In this document: piece after piece, positions 18,372 to 28,814 of the stretch
Numbering within the stretch: position 1 is the stretch's first letter
How the letters are laid out: the number at the start of each line of letters is the position of its first letter
Source: Planctomycetaceae bacterium
GTDB lineage: Bacteria > Planctomycetota > Planctomycetia > Planctomycetales > Planctomycetaceae
Assembly: GCA_020426505.1 (NCBI GenBank)
Contig: JAGQPX010000028.1
Location: forward strand, 1 to 44,565
Length of the DNA stretch: 44,565 nt
Direction: 5' to 3'
Notes under the pieces: model-generated
What the model saw: only the letters and a program-made list of their open reading frames with translations
The model's database searches: none
What the model was told of the DNA's origin: nothing
Program-made: the position numbers and the translations under genes

Positions 18372-19397
18372 TCAAGAGGCCCGCGCGGGAATCGGCATGT
18401 CCAGGTCGGTTGCGACCGCCTCACGGGCACAGCCAGCAGCACCGATGAACCCTGCATCCGCCCCGAGGGAGGCGTATTCAATGACTGTTCGTTCGGCTGT
18501 GATCGGGAATGAGTGTGCCCGGATGACGTCCTTCATGTGCGCGAGGAACCGACGTCCCAATTCGGTATCGTTCCGGCCGAAGGTCATTGCACCGCCGATC
18601 GCGATCATTTCCGGATTAATCGTGTGCATCATGTTGATCGAGCCGATGGCCAAATACCGGGCCGTGTCCATGATTAGTTCATCCGCAAGCCGATCACCTT
18701 CCTCAGCGGCCGATGCGATGAGCTTCGGCGTGAGCGTCTCGCCACGGTTGAGCCATTCGCTGACGAGTGATTTCTCGCCCGCATCGAGTTTCTCCTGACA
18801 ACGACGGACGAGAGCTTTGGCGCTGGCGTAGAGTTCAAGTGAACCATGGATGCCGTGGGGCGACTTTTCACCACCGTCCATTTGGATGATCATGTGCCCA
18901 CACTCACCAGCGTGAGAGTGAGCGCCGGTCAGGAGGTGACCATCAATGACAATTCCGCCGCCGATGCCAGTGCCTAACGTCCAAAAAACAAGGCTGCGAG
19001 CGTCACGACCGGTCCCGACCCAGTACTCGCCGTAGGCAGCGGCATTTGCATCGTTATGGAGGACGGTCGGCTTACCGAACCAATCGGACAGCAGATCGCG
19101 CAGGGGAAGATCCTCCCAGCCGGGAAGGTTGAACGGATGAAAGATCACGCCGGTGCGAATGTCCATCGTCCCCGGAGCAGCCGCGCCGACGGCCTGGATC
19201 TGGGACCAACTCACACCGCTTTCGGCGACAACCTCTTCAACAAGGTCGTAAATCCGTTTGAGGCCTGCTTCACGTCCATCGTTGAAGACGGATGGCTGAG
19301 TTTGTTTTGCCAGGACGACACCTGAGTCATCGACAACGCCGACGTTGATCGAAGTGCCTCCGATGTCGATCCCAACGTAGTGATTCAAGGCTCGCAC
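18372..19397 (-). CDS. ROK-family sugar kinase (glucokinase-like) lacking the zinc cysteines
   Basis: The product has 341 residues from the GTG at 19397 (GGTGG upstream), which places GIDIGGT at residue 9 as is normal; the longer frame to 19442 has no ribosome-binding site. ATP-binding motifs are GIDIGGTSINVG (9-20) and LGTGIGGG (141-148). The catalytic aspartate is D116 in HNDANAAAYGE, and GECGH ends in H168. ROK kinases normally have a zinc motif CxCGxxGC after this histidine. Here the aligned residues 179-186 are SPHGIHGS, so all three cysteines are replaced, while the following LELYASA is intact. The family phosphorylates glucose, N-acetylglucosamine or mannose; substrate is uncertain. 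A membrane-anchored hypothetical lies downstream. Confidence 0.9.
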   Translation of the reverse strand: MRALNHYVGIDIGGTSINVGVVDDSGVVLAKQTQPSVFNDGREAGLKRIYDLVEEVVAESGVSWSQIQAVGAAAPGTMDIRTGVIFHPFNLPGWEDLPLRDLLSDWFGKPTVLHNDANAAAYGEYWVGTGRDARSLVFWTLGTGIGGGIVIDGHLLTGAHSHAGECGHMIIQMDGGEKSPHGIHGSLELYASAKALVRRCQEKLDAGEKSLVSEWLNRGETLTPKLIASAAEEGDRLADELIMDTARYLAIGSINMMHTINPEMIAIGGAMTFGRNDTELGRRFLAHMKDVIRAHSFPITAERTVIEYASLGADAGFIGAAGCAREAVATDLDMPIPARAS

Positions 19398-19700
19398 GAA
19401 TCCACCGATTCTGAAATGACTATTTCGCCCACGAAATTGCATGCTGCCGGCTCGGACTGGGGCCTCGATTGCCGCTCCCGCTCAATCCTTTGAGGAGAAT
19501 TCGGAACGGGTTTGTACCCCGGACGGGGGGACAAGGCCAAGTCCAACGTGCCGATCCCTAGGAGTTTCCCGTTGAGGTCAACGTGTCGAAGGATTCGGCA
19601 CCGGCACAAGTCTCAATGTGACAGGAGGTTTCGACAAAGAGACTTACCTTTTTAAAGTATGCTCCATCATCAGGCGCAACGGCGTCGTTTGCCAAGCCTC
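19398..19700. other. Intergenic region between truD and the ROK kinase
   Basis: No gene is recognised. The minus-strand side holds a possible -10 (TACTTT near 19657-19662) upstream of the kinase, without a convincing -35. A small plus-strand frame from 19618 looks spurious. The region probably carries the kinase promoter. Confidence 0.4.
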
Positions 19701-19723
19701 AAATTGCCCGGTTTTGGCAATTT
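19701..19723 (-). terminator. Hairpin just downstream of truD
   Basis: AAATTGCC (19701-19708) and GGCAATTT (19716-19723) form a perfect 8-bp stem with a 7-base loop, 10 bases past the truD stop. It ends in TTT but lacks a long U-tract. Position and symmetry suggest the terminator of the minus-strand gltA-truD group. Confidence 0.5.
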
Positions 19724-19733
19724 CAACGGATTC

Positions 19734-20822
19734 TCACAGTTGGTCCGGTTCGGATGGGCATTCGGGATGCGTTGACTCCACCTTCATGAACTCCCTGAGC
19801 AGAGAAGTGGCGTAGGTTCCGCGGTTGAGTTTGAATGATAGCCCCAATCGATTTGACTCGCCGGAAAGTGACAATTCAACGACAGTTGCAACCATTGGTC
19901 GTCGCGTTCCGGGAATCCGCTTCTTCCAGGGGCGGAAATTCAGCGGGTTCAACCCGAATGACGCAAGGACCTCTCGCTCTCGTTCGGCTGCTTCTCCTGT
20001 CGGGTGCCGCATTTTAACGCCGTACATCGGGCCACTGATGCAGATTTCTCCTTGGTCACATCGCTCCTGTTCGTGGTCGATGTCCTCTGCAATAAACGGT
20101 CCGCCACTCGATCGCACCTGCATGACGTCCCCGGGGAGCACGCGGTTCAGAAGCCCGTCATCAATGCGTCGGCGAAGGACCTCGTTGAACACAGCCGACT
20201 GCACCGCAGAGAGCGACAATCGCAACAGGAAGCGACGTCGGTTTCGCGGGATATCCCTTTCCGTTTTTCGACCGGCGAGCAGATCGATCCCGAGCGTGAG
20301 TGTCTCGCCCGCATCGCCGAATCGCTGTTCGCCGTAATAGTTCGGAAAGCCTGTGGCTCGAATCATGTCCGCGATCGGCTCGGAACGGCTCAGCGGTTCG
20401 GCAACCGTTTCTGCGATGTGAATGTCGAAACGGTTGCCGCACAGATGGCCCGTCTTCAGCTTGTTGGCGTGTCTCGTCGTGCTTAGCACACGGACTTGTG
20501 CGGAGTCGATCTCTGCGATGCGAGCTTCGCACTCGGTGGGGACGGAGACGTATTGTCTCGTGATCGCCCGGCGATCCTTCAGACCGGCCATCCCCACATC
20601 ATCACGCGAGATGCCGAGTGCTGCAGCGATGTGTTGCGTCAACAACTCGGCCGACAGGTCTCGCTTCTCAACCCAAAGAAACAAATGGTCGCCTTCACCG
20701 GAGGGCTCGTAAAGTGGCAACTCCTCGACGATGAAGTCTTCCGGATGTTGCTTGAGGATGCCGCCCACTCCGGGATGCTCCGCAGTCAGATAGGGCAACG
20801 GCGTGAGGGTCGACGCCTTCAT
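19734..20822 (-). CDS. truD: tRNA pseudouridine(13) synthase TruD
   Basis: TruD makes pseudouridine at position 13 of tRNA(Glu)-type substrates. The product has 362 residues from the ATG at 20822 (GAGG seven bases upstream); the open frame continues much further upstream but that part is a shadow of the DUF6807 gene. Family motifs are EDFIVEELPLYEPSGEGDHL near 28-47, the catalytic aspartate D83 in AGLKDRRAITRQ, the NKLKTGHLCGNRF strand, the FPNYYGEQRFG motif, and C-terminal LSFKLNRGTYATSLLREFMK. The start overlaps the stop of the upstream gene as ATGA (20819-20822), so translation is probably coupled. Confidence 0.97.
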   Translation of the reverse strand: MKASTLTPLPYLTAEHPGVGGILKQHPEDFIVEELPLYEPSGEGDHLFLWVEKRDLSAELLTQHIAAALGISRDDVGMAGLKDRRAITRQYVSVPTECEARIAEIDSAQVRVLSTTRHANKLKTGHLCGNRFDIHIAETVAEPLSRSEPIADMIRATGFPNYYGEQRFGDAGETLTLGIDLLAGRKTERDIPRNRRRFLLRLSLSAVQSAVFNEVLRRRIDDGLLNRVLPGDVMQVRSSGGPFIAEDIDHEQERCDQGEICISGPMYGVKMRHPTGEAAEREREVLASFGLNPLNFRPWKKRIPGTRRPMVATVVELSLSGESNRLGLSFKLNRGTYATSLLREFMKVESTHPECPSEPDQL

Positions 20823-21757
20823 CCCATTGCCTCGATCTGAAAATGGCGATGAGGCAGTGACGAACGGACCGCGTGCAGGTCCGGCTCGGTGGCCCACGCT
20901 GCGGCCATTTCGTTCGCACGGGAGACATCGATCGCACCACGATGGATGTGCAGGCGATACTTCAGCCGAAGTGGAACCTCTCGCGTGGTGATGACCGCTT
21001 TGTCGCGGCAGAGTGATGGGCCCATCCATCCGTCTTCGCGGACATGCCACTTCGACGGAAAGGAGACGTTGTCCGGATGATCGTAGAGTGTGATGCCTTC
21101 GGTCACTGTGACGCGAGGTGAACTGTCGGCGACGGCGACAGGTCCTGAATAGTCCATCCACGCAGAGGGTTCGCCGAACAGGTCCGCTTCTCCCGTGGTG
21201 CCATCGGCGCCAGTCAACTGTCCCCCACCGAAATGAACAGACAGCGACTGTGCCACGCGGACAGCAAGGAGACCGAAGTTCGTCTGTTGAAACTCCAACT
21301 GGTCGGCTCGCGGGACGAAGGCAGAGTGTAAATCGAGAGTGAACTCCCCGTGATCAAGAGGCCGCACGGCGGCGATGAGTTCGTGATCGAGCAGCGGCTG
21401 CGGGTCGTGACCGTCATACCATCCAAGCTTGGCCGCCATCGCAGCCTGCTCGTCGCCGTCCTCGTACACCAGCCATTGTTGTTGGCGAATGAAGGTCTCG
21501 CTTTGATTGCTCCAGAAGTCCATGCCCAGAAGTTTCGCATGGGCGAACCAGACGGACAGGTGATGATCGTGATCGGGAGCCCCCGGATGTCCCATGCGTG
21601 TCAACGACGATCCGGACTCGGGACCGATTAAGGGATAGAAGTATGGTCGAGACGCCTGCCGTCCAAAGTGCCAGCGTATGACCTCACGTCCGTCGATGCG
21701 GAAGGACACCTGTTCGAGAGGCAATGGGACGATTTCACATCGGGAGATGTCTGGCAT
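20819..21757 (-). CDS. DUF6807 (PmoA-like) family protein
   Basis: The product has 312 residues from the ATG at 21757 (GAGA upstream). It has the layout of the PmoA/DUF6807 family found widely in planctomycetes and other carbohydrate-degrading bacteria: a beta-rich fold with a conserved histidine motif, here HPGAPDHDHHLSVWFAH near residues 57-73, then GMDFWSN, and late motifs such as GPVAVADSS, ITLYDHPDN, WHVREDGWMGPSL and LRLKYRLHIHRG. Despite the name, it is not a methane monooxygenase subunit; function is unknown, and carbohydrate catabolism is often suspected. No signal peptide is seen, so it should be cytoplasmic. Its stop overlaps the truD start (ATGA). Confidence 0.85.
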   Translation of the reverse strand: MPDISRCEIVPLPLEQVSFRIDGREVIRWHFGRQASRPYFYPLIGPESGSSLTRMGHPGAPDHDHHLSVWFAHAKLLGMDFWSNQSETFIRQQQWLVYEDGDEQAAMAAKLGWYDGHDPQPLLDHELIAAVRPLDHGEFTLDLHSAFVPRADQLEFQQTNFGLLAVRVAQSLSVHFGGGQLTGADGTTGEADLFGEPSAWMDYSGPVAVADSSPRVTVTEGITLYDHPDNVSFPSKWHVREDGWMGPSLCRDKAVITTREVPLRLKYRLHIHRGAIDVSRANEMAAAWATEPDLHAVRSSLPHRHFQIEAMG

Positions 21758-21828
21758 GATCTCTCAGGTTGGACACGGGGCGCGTTCGTTTTGCCCAGTG
21801 ATTCGTTCACAATCTTCGGGGATGAGAG

Positions 21829-22524
21829 TCAGTCGCTTTGCCCGGATCGGCGGAGTTGTTCGCGAAGCAGCGCGACTTCCGCTTCCGCATCCAGGCGTGC
21901 CTGATGCTCGGCCGCGCGTGCCGCCTGTTCGGCCGCGAGTGCAGCCTGCTCGGCTTCCCACTTCATCAAGAGTCGCTCGCCCGACGTACGGTCGCTCCAA
22001 ACGAGGTCGAGGCCATCAAGGCTGAGTGTGAGGTCCAGTTCTTCACATGACAGCGAACCATCCGCATTCGGCTCGATTGGCAGATGCTCCTTACCAGCAA
22101 GCCGGAACCCGCGCAAAGGTGGATCGAGGTAGTCCTGCGTCGGGTCGTAGACGAAGTATTCCTTGATGCCGATCCGGGCATAGGTCTGCGGCTTGAAGAC
22201 GGTATCCTCGCGCTTGGAACTGCGAGAGGTCACTTCGAAGGCAACGCAGGGAAGCGACGGTTCCTCCCAGCATTTGAAAGTCCTCCGTGGTCCGGGATCG
22301 CTCTCCTTCACTACGAATGCATCCGGCACGACAAACTGCTTTGGATTCCCTTCTTCAAAATAAATGAGCAGGTTGCCGGAGACATAAACCTGCTGTTGCT
22401 GATAACGGCACTGGAGAATGTCCCGGAGGCGAATCGTCCAGTTGATGTGCAGGTCTGTTTCGCCCATCGGTTTGCCGTCCGATTCGGGGTAGTCAATCTC
22501 GACCGATGTGGACACAGTGCTCAC
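21829..22524 (-). CDS. Uma2-family (DUF820) nuclease-fold protein with Ala/Glu-rich tail
   Basis: The product has 231 residues from a GTG with GAGG eight bases upstream. Uma2 proteins have a PD-(D/E)xK-like restriction fold and are abundant in planctomycetes and cyanobacteria; their biological role is unproven. Motifs are NLLIYFEEGNPKQFVVPDAF (containing the VPD acidic site), PCVAFEVTSRSSKRED (the E-x-K-like pair) and the later GIKEYFVYDPTQDYL. Residues about 188-225 form an Ala/Glu-rich heptad-like coiled coil (AEQAALAAEQAARAAEHQAR), a common Uma2 tail. It starts 3 bases after the gltA stop and so is probably co-transcribed with citrate synthase, an unusual pairing. Confidence 0.9.
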   Translation of the reverse strand: MSTVSTSVEIDYPESDGKPMGETDLHINWTIRLRDILQCRYQQQQVYVSGNLLIYFEEGNPKQFVVPDAFVVKESDPGPRRTFKCWEEPSLPCVAFEVTSRSSKREDTVFKPQTYARIGIKEYFVYDPTQDYLDPPLRGFRLAGKEHLPIEPNADGSLSCEELDLTLSLDGLDLVWSDRTSGERLLMKWEAEQAALAAEQAARAAEHQARLDAEAEVALLREQLRRSGQSD

Positions 22525-22527
22525 GGC

Positions 22528-23814
<1,287 letters not shown>

Positions 23815-23855
23815 TGTTCGTTTTCAGTTATCAGTTTTCAGTTGTCAGTCAGCTC
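23815..23855 (-). repeat. Low-complexity leader tract before gltA
   Basis: On the gene strand the tract reads as degenerate copies of AACTGAAAACTG and ACTGACAACTG, ending about 9 bases before the ATG. It occupies the place where the ribosome-binding site should be and lies between nadA and gltA. Confidence 0.6.
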
Positions 23856-23877
23856 GATCAGAATTCTATGAGCCGAG

Positions 23878-24915
23878 TTAGTCGCCGTTCATGTCAGATG
23901 TTTGCTTCTTATTCTCCAGCAGGCTGCGGTCGAGCACGTCCTTGGCCTTGTCGAAGTAGGGTTGCCAGGTGATTTCGGGTTGCCCGTCTCGCAGGCAGTC
24001 GCGGACTTTCTGCAGGGTGTTGCGAGCCATGTGCGGGCAGCGGTTGCAGGCGCACGTCTCGCCCGTGTCGGTCATGATGCCGGGAACGGGGATGTATTCG
24101 TGCTGGGGGGCCGAGCGTTTGAGTGGATGGATCATTTCCGACTCGGTCGCCACGAGGATGACCTTCGGCTCTTCGATCGACATGCAAAACTGCCGAATCT
24201 TCTCCGTCCCTCCCACGAAGTCACTCACTTCCAGAATGTTCTGCGGGCACTCCGGATGAGCGACGACGAGTGAACCGGGGTTATTCTTGCGGGCCCGGTT
24301 GAGGTCCTGCAGACTGAAGACTTCGTGCACCATACAGGCACCGGGCCAGAGGATCATCTCGCGACCGGTGACCTCCATCAGGTAACGACCGAGATGCTGG
24401 TCCGGGACGAACAGAATCTCCTTGTCCTTGGGGACTCGTTCCTCAATCAACTCGCGTGCATTTCCGCTGGTGACGATCCAGTCGCACAGGCTCTTCACCG
24501 CTGCGGATGTGTTGATGTAGGCGACAGTCTCGAAGTCGCGTCCTTCTTCCCGCAACTCCTGTTGGAAGGCGGCCAGACGGTCCGGTGGACAACTCTCGGC
24601 GAGCGAGCAGCCGGCGAGGAGGTCCGGCAACAACACCCGCTTGTCCCGGTTCATGATCTTGGCCGACTCGGCCATGAAATGCACACCGGCAAACACGATG
24701 GTCGACTGCTCGACCTTCGTGGCATCGCGCGCCAGTTTGAGCGAGTCGCCCGTGTAATCCGCAATGTCCTGAATCTCGCCGTCGACATAGAAGTGCGCAA
24801 GGATCGTCGCGTCCTGCTCGACCTTCAGACGATCGATCTCGTCCATCAGGTCCAGCGGATCTTCGTACGGCGGCTCGTCCACCCCGACAACGGGGAGGGG
24901 ATTCAAATTGCTCAT
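23878..24915 (-). CDS. nadA: Quinolinate synthase
   Basis: NadA joins iminoaspartate and dihydroxyacetone phosphate to give quinolinate in NAD synthesis and holds an oxygen-sensitive 4Fe-4S cluster. The product has 345 residues from the ATG at 24915, with GGAG nine bases upstream; a TTG at 24930 would put the ribosome-binding site inside the gene. The three domains are present: [19 protein letters not shown] (40-58), [13 protein letters not shown] (75-87), and C103 in [13 protein letters not shown]194 in WPGACMVHE and the CACNRCPHM group (C288, C290, C293), one of which is the third ligand. nadB and nadC are not in the window. It is divergent from the TIM-barrel gene. Confidence 0.97.
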   Translation of the reverse strand: MSNLNPLPVVGVDEPPYEDPLDLMDEIDRLKVEQDATILAHFYVDGEIQDIADYTGDSLKLARDATKVEQSTIVFAGVHFMAESAKIMNRDKRVLLPDLLAGCSLAESCPPDRLAAFQQELREEGRDFETVAYINTSAAVKSLCDWIVTSGNARELIEERVPKDKEILFVPDQHLGRYLMEVTGREMILWPGACMVHEVFSLQDLNRARKNNPGSLVVAHPECPQNILEVSDFVGGTEKIRQFCMSIEEPKVILVATESEMIHPLKRSAPQHEYIPVPGIMTDTGETCACNRCPHMARNTLQKVRDCLRDGQPEITWQPYFDKAKDVLDRSLLENKKQTSDMNGD

Positions 24916-24935
24916 GACAGATGGCTCCAATCAGA

Positions 24936-24941
24936 ATTATA
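24936..24941 (-). promoter_or_regulatory. Perfect TATAAT -10 element for nadA
   Basis: On the minus strand a perfect TATAAT lies about 20 bases before the nadA ATG, which would give a leader of roughly 14 bases that starts near the GGAG ribosome-binding site. No good -35 hexamer is found at 16-18 bases, so the call rests on the -10 alone. Confidence 0.4.
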
Positions 24942-25076
24942 GCCGGTTCCGATGACGTTTGCATGCTCACCAGAGGCGTTCGCGTGAGTCGAGTGAGCCG
25001 CGCATTTCCGGCATTCTTGGGTTAGAATCATGCTCACATCCCGTGGAATCAACGCAACTTGAGAGGAGTCCGGTCA

Positions 25077-25991
25077 ATGAAACTCGGATTTGTGACAGCC
25101 ATTCTGCCCGAATTGTCGCTGGAAGAGGTGCTGACGTTTGCAGCCGAGGCGGGGTATGACTGTGTCGAGGTGATGTGCTGGCCTCCGAGTAAAGCCGAAC
25201 GTCGCTATGCGGGCGTGACGCACATCGATGTGACCGAATTCGGAGACGCTGATGTCGATCGCGTGCAGAAGCTAGTCGATGGCACAGGCGTGAGCATCAG
25301 CGGACTGGGTTACTACCCCAATCCTCTCTGCCCGGATCAGGAGGAATCCGACCGTTATGTCGAGCACATCCGAAAGGTCATCACAGCATCGGCGGCACTT
25401 GGTATCAACATCATGACCTCGTTTGTCGGTCGAGACTGGACGAAGTCGGTCAACGTAAACTGGCCCCGCTTTCTCGACACCTGGCGGCCCATCATCGCCC
25501 ATGCCGAAGAGCAAGGAGTCAAAGTCGCCATCGAAAACTGCCCAATGCTGTTCAGCGACGACGAGTGGCCCGGCGGCAAGAACCTCGCGTATTGCCCCGC
25601 GATCTGGCGACGCATGTTCTCGGACATTCCGAGCGACCATTTTGGACTCAATTACGATCCGTCACATCCGACGTGGCTGATGATGGACGCCATCAAACCG
25701 ATCCGCGAGTTCGCAGATCGCATCTTTCACACTCACGCCAAGGACGTTCGCGTGGACTACGAGAACCTGGACGACGTGGGCGTGATCGCCTACCCGCCCG
25801 AGTTTCACACCCCAAAACTTCCCGGCCTCGGCGACGTCAACTGGGGCCAGTTCTTCAGTGCCCTCACCGACACCGGCTACGACGGAGCGGTCTGCGTCGA
25901 AGTCGAAGACCGTGCTTACGAGGGCACACTGGAGTCACGCAAAGCCTCGCTCAAACAGAGCGCGACCTTCCTGAGGAACTTTATTCCGTGA
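25077..25991 (+). CDS. Sugar phosphate isomerase/epimerase-like TIM-barrel protein
   Basis: The product has 304 residues from the ATG at 25077 (AGGAG eight bases upstream; an in-frame TTG at 25059 is ignored). It has the xylose-isomerase-like / AP-endonuclease-2 TIM-barrel pattern: [87 protein letters not shown] and [16 protein letters not shown]. The metal-binding acidic and histidine residues lie in VAIENC (Glu), YDPSH (Asp/His), HTHAKD (His) and CVEVED (Glu). Such enzymes interconvert sugars, inositol derivatives or similar compounds; substrate unknown. A possible -10 (TAGAAT, 25023-25028) precedes it. It has no signal peptide, so it acts in the cytoplasm. Confidence 0.9.
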   Translation: MKLGFVTAILPELSLEEVLTFAAEAGYDCVEVMCWPPSKAERRYAGVTHIDVTEFGDADVDRVQKLVDGTGVSISGLGYYPNPLCPDQEESDRYVEHIRKVITASAALGINIMTSFVGRDWTKSVNVNWPRFLDTWRPIIAHAEEQGVKVAIENCPMLFSDDEWPGGKNLAYCPAIWRRMFSDIPSDHFGLNYDPSHPTWLMMDAIKPIREFADRIFHTHAKDVRVDYENLDDVGVIAYPPEFHTPKLPGLGDVNWGQFFSALTDTGYDGAVCVEVEDRAYEGTLESRKASLKQSATFLRNFIP

Positions 25992-26420
25992 AAGCATGGG
26001 TCATTTGAGCCGGTGATCAATAGGGAATTCACAAGTCGACCACAGGAACCATATTCGACTACTCACTGAATCACCCACAGGATGGACATGTCGTCGGGAA
26101 ATCGATGCACCTGCTCGTGGGTCAATTAAATCCAATCGCGACCGTTCAAGAACCGGCGAATTGAGCCTCGATCGTTCATTCGTTGCTTGCATTCACATCG
26201 GGAGCCTTGGAGAATGTGGACAGTTTGGGTTTAGCGCTGTCGCGAGTTGATTTGATACACGCAGTAGCCTCTTGACCGGACTGTCAGTAAGGCTGCGGAC
26301 GACCTCTCGCCGTCCGGTCGGCCCCCAACGACAGTCGGCACTGGCCTCACCCTGTGTCGATACGACAGACACTCACCGTATTCCCGTCTTGTCCCTGTGA
26401 GAACTGCGGAGACAGCTTCG
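25992..26420. other. Long leader / intergenic region before the surface protein gene
   Basis: No gene, RNA or clear repeat is recognised in about 430 bases. The minus-strand frames here have shadow-like composition. A GGAG lies nine bases before the ATG at 26421, so the right part is the leader of the surface protein gene. Confidence 0.5.
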
Positions 26421-28724
26421 ATGTTCACTCTTCGTCATCTGCTGCGTGTGAGTTGTTCCATCAACCTGTCGCGACATCGCCGCCGGATGCCGTTCGCGGC
26501 GGTCGAATCGCTGGAAGACCGCACGCTGCTGGCCACTTTTACTGTGACAAATACGACCGATGCCGGGATCGGCTCGTTGCGGACAGCCATTGCTGACGCC
26601 AACCTCAACCCGGGGCCGGACAACATCCGCTTCAGTGCCAGCCTCACCGGGGAGACAATCTCCCTCGCCAGCAGCCTGCCGGCCATCACCGACGAAGTCA
26701 CGATTCGCGGTCCGGTTAATTCGCAGTCGGCGATCACAATCGACGGTCAGGGACTTGCTGGCGTCCGCCCATTCGAAGTGGGACCTACTGCCGCGAGTGT
26801 CACATTCAGCAACCTTACGATCACCGGTGGCAATACGACTGGTTTGGCCAATCCAGACGGCGGTGGGCTGCTCAATATCGGACCCGATACGCGGCTCATC
26901 GACGTTCGTGTGACAAACAACTTTGCTGCCGACGACGGGGGTGGAGTCTCAGGGATCAACGGCACATATATCAGCCACTCTGAAATCTCCAACAATCGAT
27001 CCAATGGCGATGGTGGTGGGCTGCATATGGTTGGACTCTTCTCGATGTCGTTCAGTCAAGTCGTCGGCAACCGAACGGTTTTGATAGGGGGTGGCATCAA
27101 CCTCGACAACGCCACGGCCACGATCGACGCTTCCACGATTGCCAGTAACTCGAGCGGTGGCGTCGGTGGGATTCACAATAGTGCAAGTATCCTGACCGGC
27201 TCGCGGCTGCTAGTCGCGCATAATGCAACTTTGGGCGATGCCGGGGGGCACTTCGATTCGAGCGGCACGTCCCTATACACCAACTCGACTTTCGTTGGCA
27301 ACTCAGCGGGACTAAACGGAGGGGGCTTAGTCAGCACCGGAAGTCTGACACTGGTGAACTGCACGGTCGTCAACAATTTCGCCGCGGAGAATGCCGCAAC
27401 TGTTGTCGGCGGCGTTTATGGCAGCGGTACGCTCAATGTCTACAACACAGTCATTGCTCAAAATCTGGCCCCATCAATCGGGGACAACGACATCAACATC
27501 GCACAACTCGACGACGGATTCGGCAGTAATTTTTTCGGCACGTCCGATGGCGACCCCAAGTTAGGGCCTCTGCAGGACAATGGTGGGCCAACACAGACAA
27601 TGATGCCGTTTCATAACAGCCCGCTCATCGACCTCGGCTTCAAGTCGCGGGCCACGGTGAATGGCCAGATCGGCAGCACTCCTCTTCAAGGTGATCAGCG
27701 CGGGTTCAGCCGATTCGTCGACGGTAACTTGAATGCCGTTGTGTCGGTTGACATTGGTGCGGTCGAGTTTAATCCGGGTCCGGATGTGTCGATCGTCACC
27801 GGTGCTGATGCGGGACAGTCGCCCCGGATTACGCTCTACAATCAAGATGGCAGTGTTCGTTGGAGCAAAATTGCCTTCGAGCCGACGTTCACCGGAGGGG
27901 TGCGAGTCGCCATCGGTGACGTAAACGGGGACGGCATTCAGGATGTCATCGCCGGTGAAGGTCCCGGTGGCCTCTCTCGCTTCCGTACGTTTGATGGCGT
28001 CACCGGACAGTTTCTCTCCGGCGGGGCACCGTTTGGCACCAGTTACAGCGGCGGCATCTTCGTCGCCTCCGCTGACATCAACGATGACGGCTTTGATGAC
28101 ATCATCACCGGATCGGGAGGAGGCTTCGTGTCTCACGTGCGCGTGCGGAGCGGAGCCAACACCTCCACGACCCTGCGAAACATTCGTGTCGGCAGCCCGG
28201 CCAACATGGACCCGGTCCAGGTCGCCTCTGGTGACGTGAACAACGACGGCATCCCCGACATCATCGCCAGCCGCGGTCCGGAGGTAAAGGTCTTCGACGG
28301 AACGGCCAACGTGCTCACGCCGCCGACGTTCCACGTGTTCTCCCCCTTCGGAGTGAACTTCTCCGGCAGCGTGTCGGTGGCCAGTGGCGATGTCAACGGC
28401 GACGGGTTTGATGACATCATCGTCGGACGAGGTGCCAGTGGCAACACACGCATCAAGCTGTACCGCGGCAACACGGGAGCCCCCGGCGGAGTGCCATGGT
28501 TGCAGCAGGAAATCACGGCCCACAATCCGGGTTCGTCGCAGGGCGTTCGTGTTGCCGCTCGTGACATCGACGGGGACGGCCTCTCCGAGGTGATCACCAC
28601 CAACGGACCGGGCAGCGAGTCAATCGTCCGCACCTACTGGAGCAACACAGGCTTGTCATCCTTCTTCGCCTTCACAGACGAGTTCCTCAACAACACACTC
28701 GGAATGTTCGTCGCCGTCGGATGA
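26421..28724 (+). CDS. Exported beta-helix / FG-GAP repeat surface protein
   Basis: The product has 767 residues from the ATG at 26421 (GGAG nine bases upstream; a GTG at 26397 is rejected). The N-terminus is basic and ends in AVESLEDRTLLATFTV near residue 35, the LExRxLLA-type motif seen on planctomycetal exported giant proteins. Residues about 40-450 are a parallel beta-helix-like region of the choice-of-anchor kind, starting TNTTDAGIGSLRTAIADAN and rich in SxIxxN-type turns (NNRSNGDGGGLHM). Residues about 455-760 carry five or six FG-GAP/VCBS-like repeats with calcium-binding DxNxDGxxD loops (GDVNGDGIQDVIAG, ADINDDGFDDIITG, GDVNNDGIPDIIAS, GDVNGDGFDDIIVG, RDIDGDGLSEVITT). A cell-surface or adhesive role is inferred. 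deoC follows after 90 bases. Confidence 0.9.
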   Translation: MFTLRHLLRVSCSINLSRHRRRMPFAAVESLEDRTLLATFTVTNTTDAGIGSLRTAIADANLNPGPDNIRFSASLTGETISLASSLPAITDEVTIRGPVNSQSAITIDGQGLAGVRPFEVGPTAASVTFSNLTITGGNTTGLANPDGGGLLNIGPDTRLIDVRVTNNFAADDGGGVSGINGTYISHSEISNNRSNGDGGGLHMVGLFSMSFSQVVGNRTVLIGGGINLDNATATIDASTIASNSSGGVGGIHNSASILTGSRLLVAHNATLGDAGGHFDSSGTSLYTNSTFVGNSAGLNGGGLVSTGSLTLVNCTVVNNFAAENAATVVGGVYGSGTLNVYNTVIAQNLAPSIGDNDINIAQLDDGFGSNFFGTSDGDPKLGPLQDNGGPTQTMMPFHNSPLIDLGFKSRATVNGQIGSTPLQGDQRGFSRFVDGNLNAVVSVDIGAVEFNPGPDVSIVTGADAGQSPRITLYNQDGSVRWSKIAFEPTFTGGVRVAIGDVNGDGIQDVIAGEGPGGLSRFRTFDGVTGQFLSGGAPFGTSYSGGIFVASADINDDGFDDIITGSGGGFVSHVRVRSGANTSTTLRNIRVGSPANMDPVQVASGDVNNDGIPDIIASRGPEVKVFDGTANVLTPPTFHVFSPFGVNFSGSVSVASGDVNGDGFDDIIVGRGASGNTRIKLYRGNTGAPGGVPWLQQEITAHNPGSSQGVRVAARDIDGDGLSEVITTNGPGSESIVRTYWSNTGLSSFFAFTDEFLNNTLGMFVAVG

Positions 28725-28739
28725 TCATGCGACGATTGA

Positions 28740-28807
28740 CCTGAGTGAAGCGAACACGGTTTTTCGGTATTCTCCGGGAGACCGTGTTTCGACTCCCCCA
28801 ACTCAGG
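28740..28807 (+). promoter_or_regulatory. Leader hairpin covering the deoC ribosome-binding site
   Basis: CCTGAGT (28740-28746) pairs perfectly with ACTCAGG (28801-28807), and inside them AACACGGT (28753-28760) pairs perfectly with ACCGTGTT (28781-28788). The deoC SD sequence AGGA (28805-28808) is in the outer 3' arm, six bases before the ATG. It may limit deoC translation. It could also act as terminator of the surface protein gene, though no T-tract follows. Confidence 0.5.
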
Positions 28808-28814
28808 ACAGACC

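Noticed and set aside
20823..21161. N-terminal extension of TruD by 112 residues
   Set aside because: This part overlaps the DUF6807 coding sequence in another frame; the ATG at 20822 has a good ribosome-binding site and the normal TruD start.
20819..21757. DUF6807 as a methane monooxygenase subunit
   Set aside because: The PmoA name is historical; no membrane helices or pmoB/pmoC neighbours are present.
21829..22524. Uma2 gene as a transposon or defence gene
   Set aside because: Uma2-type genes are common chromosomal genes in planctomycetes; no inverted repeats, transposase or defence partner lie nearby.
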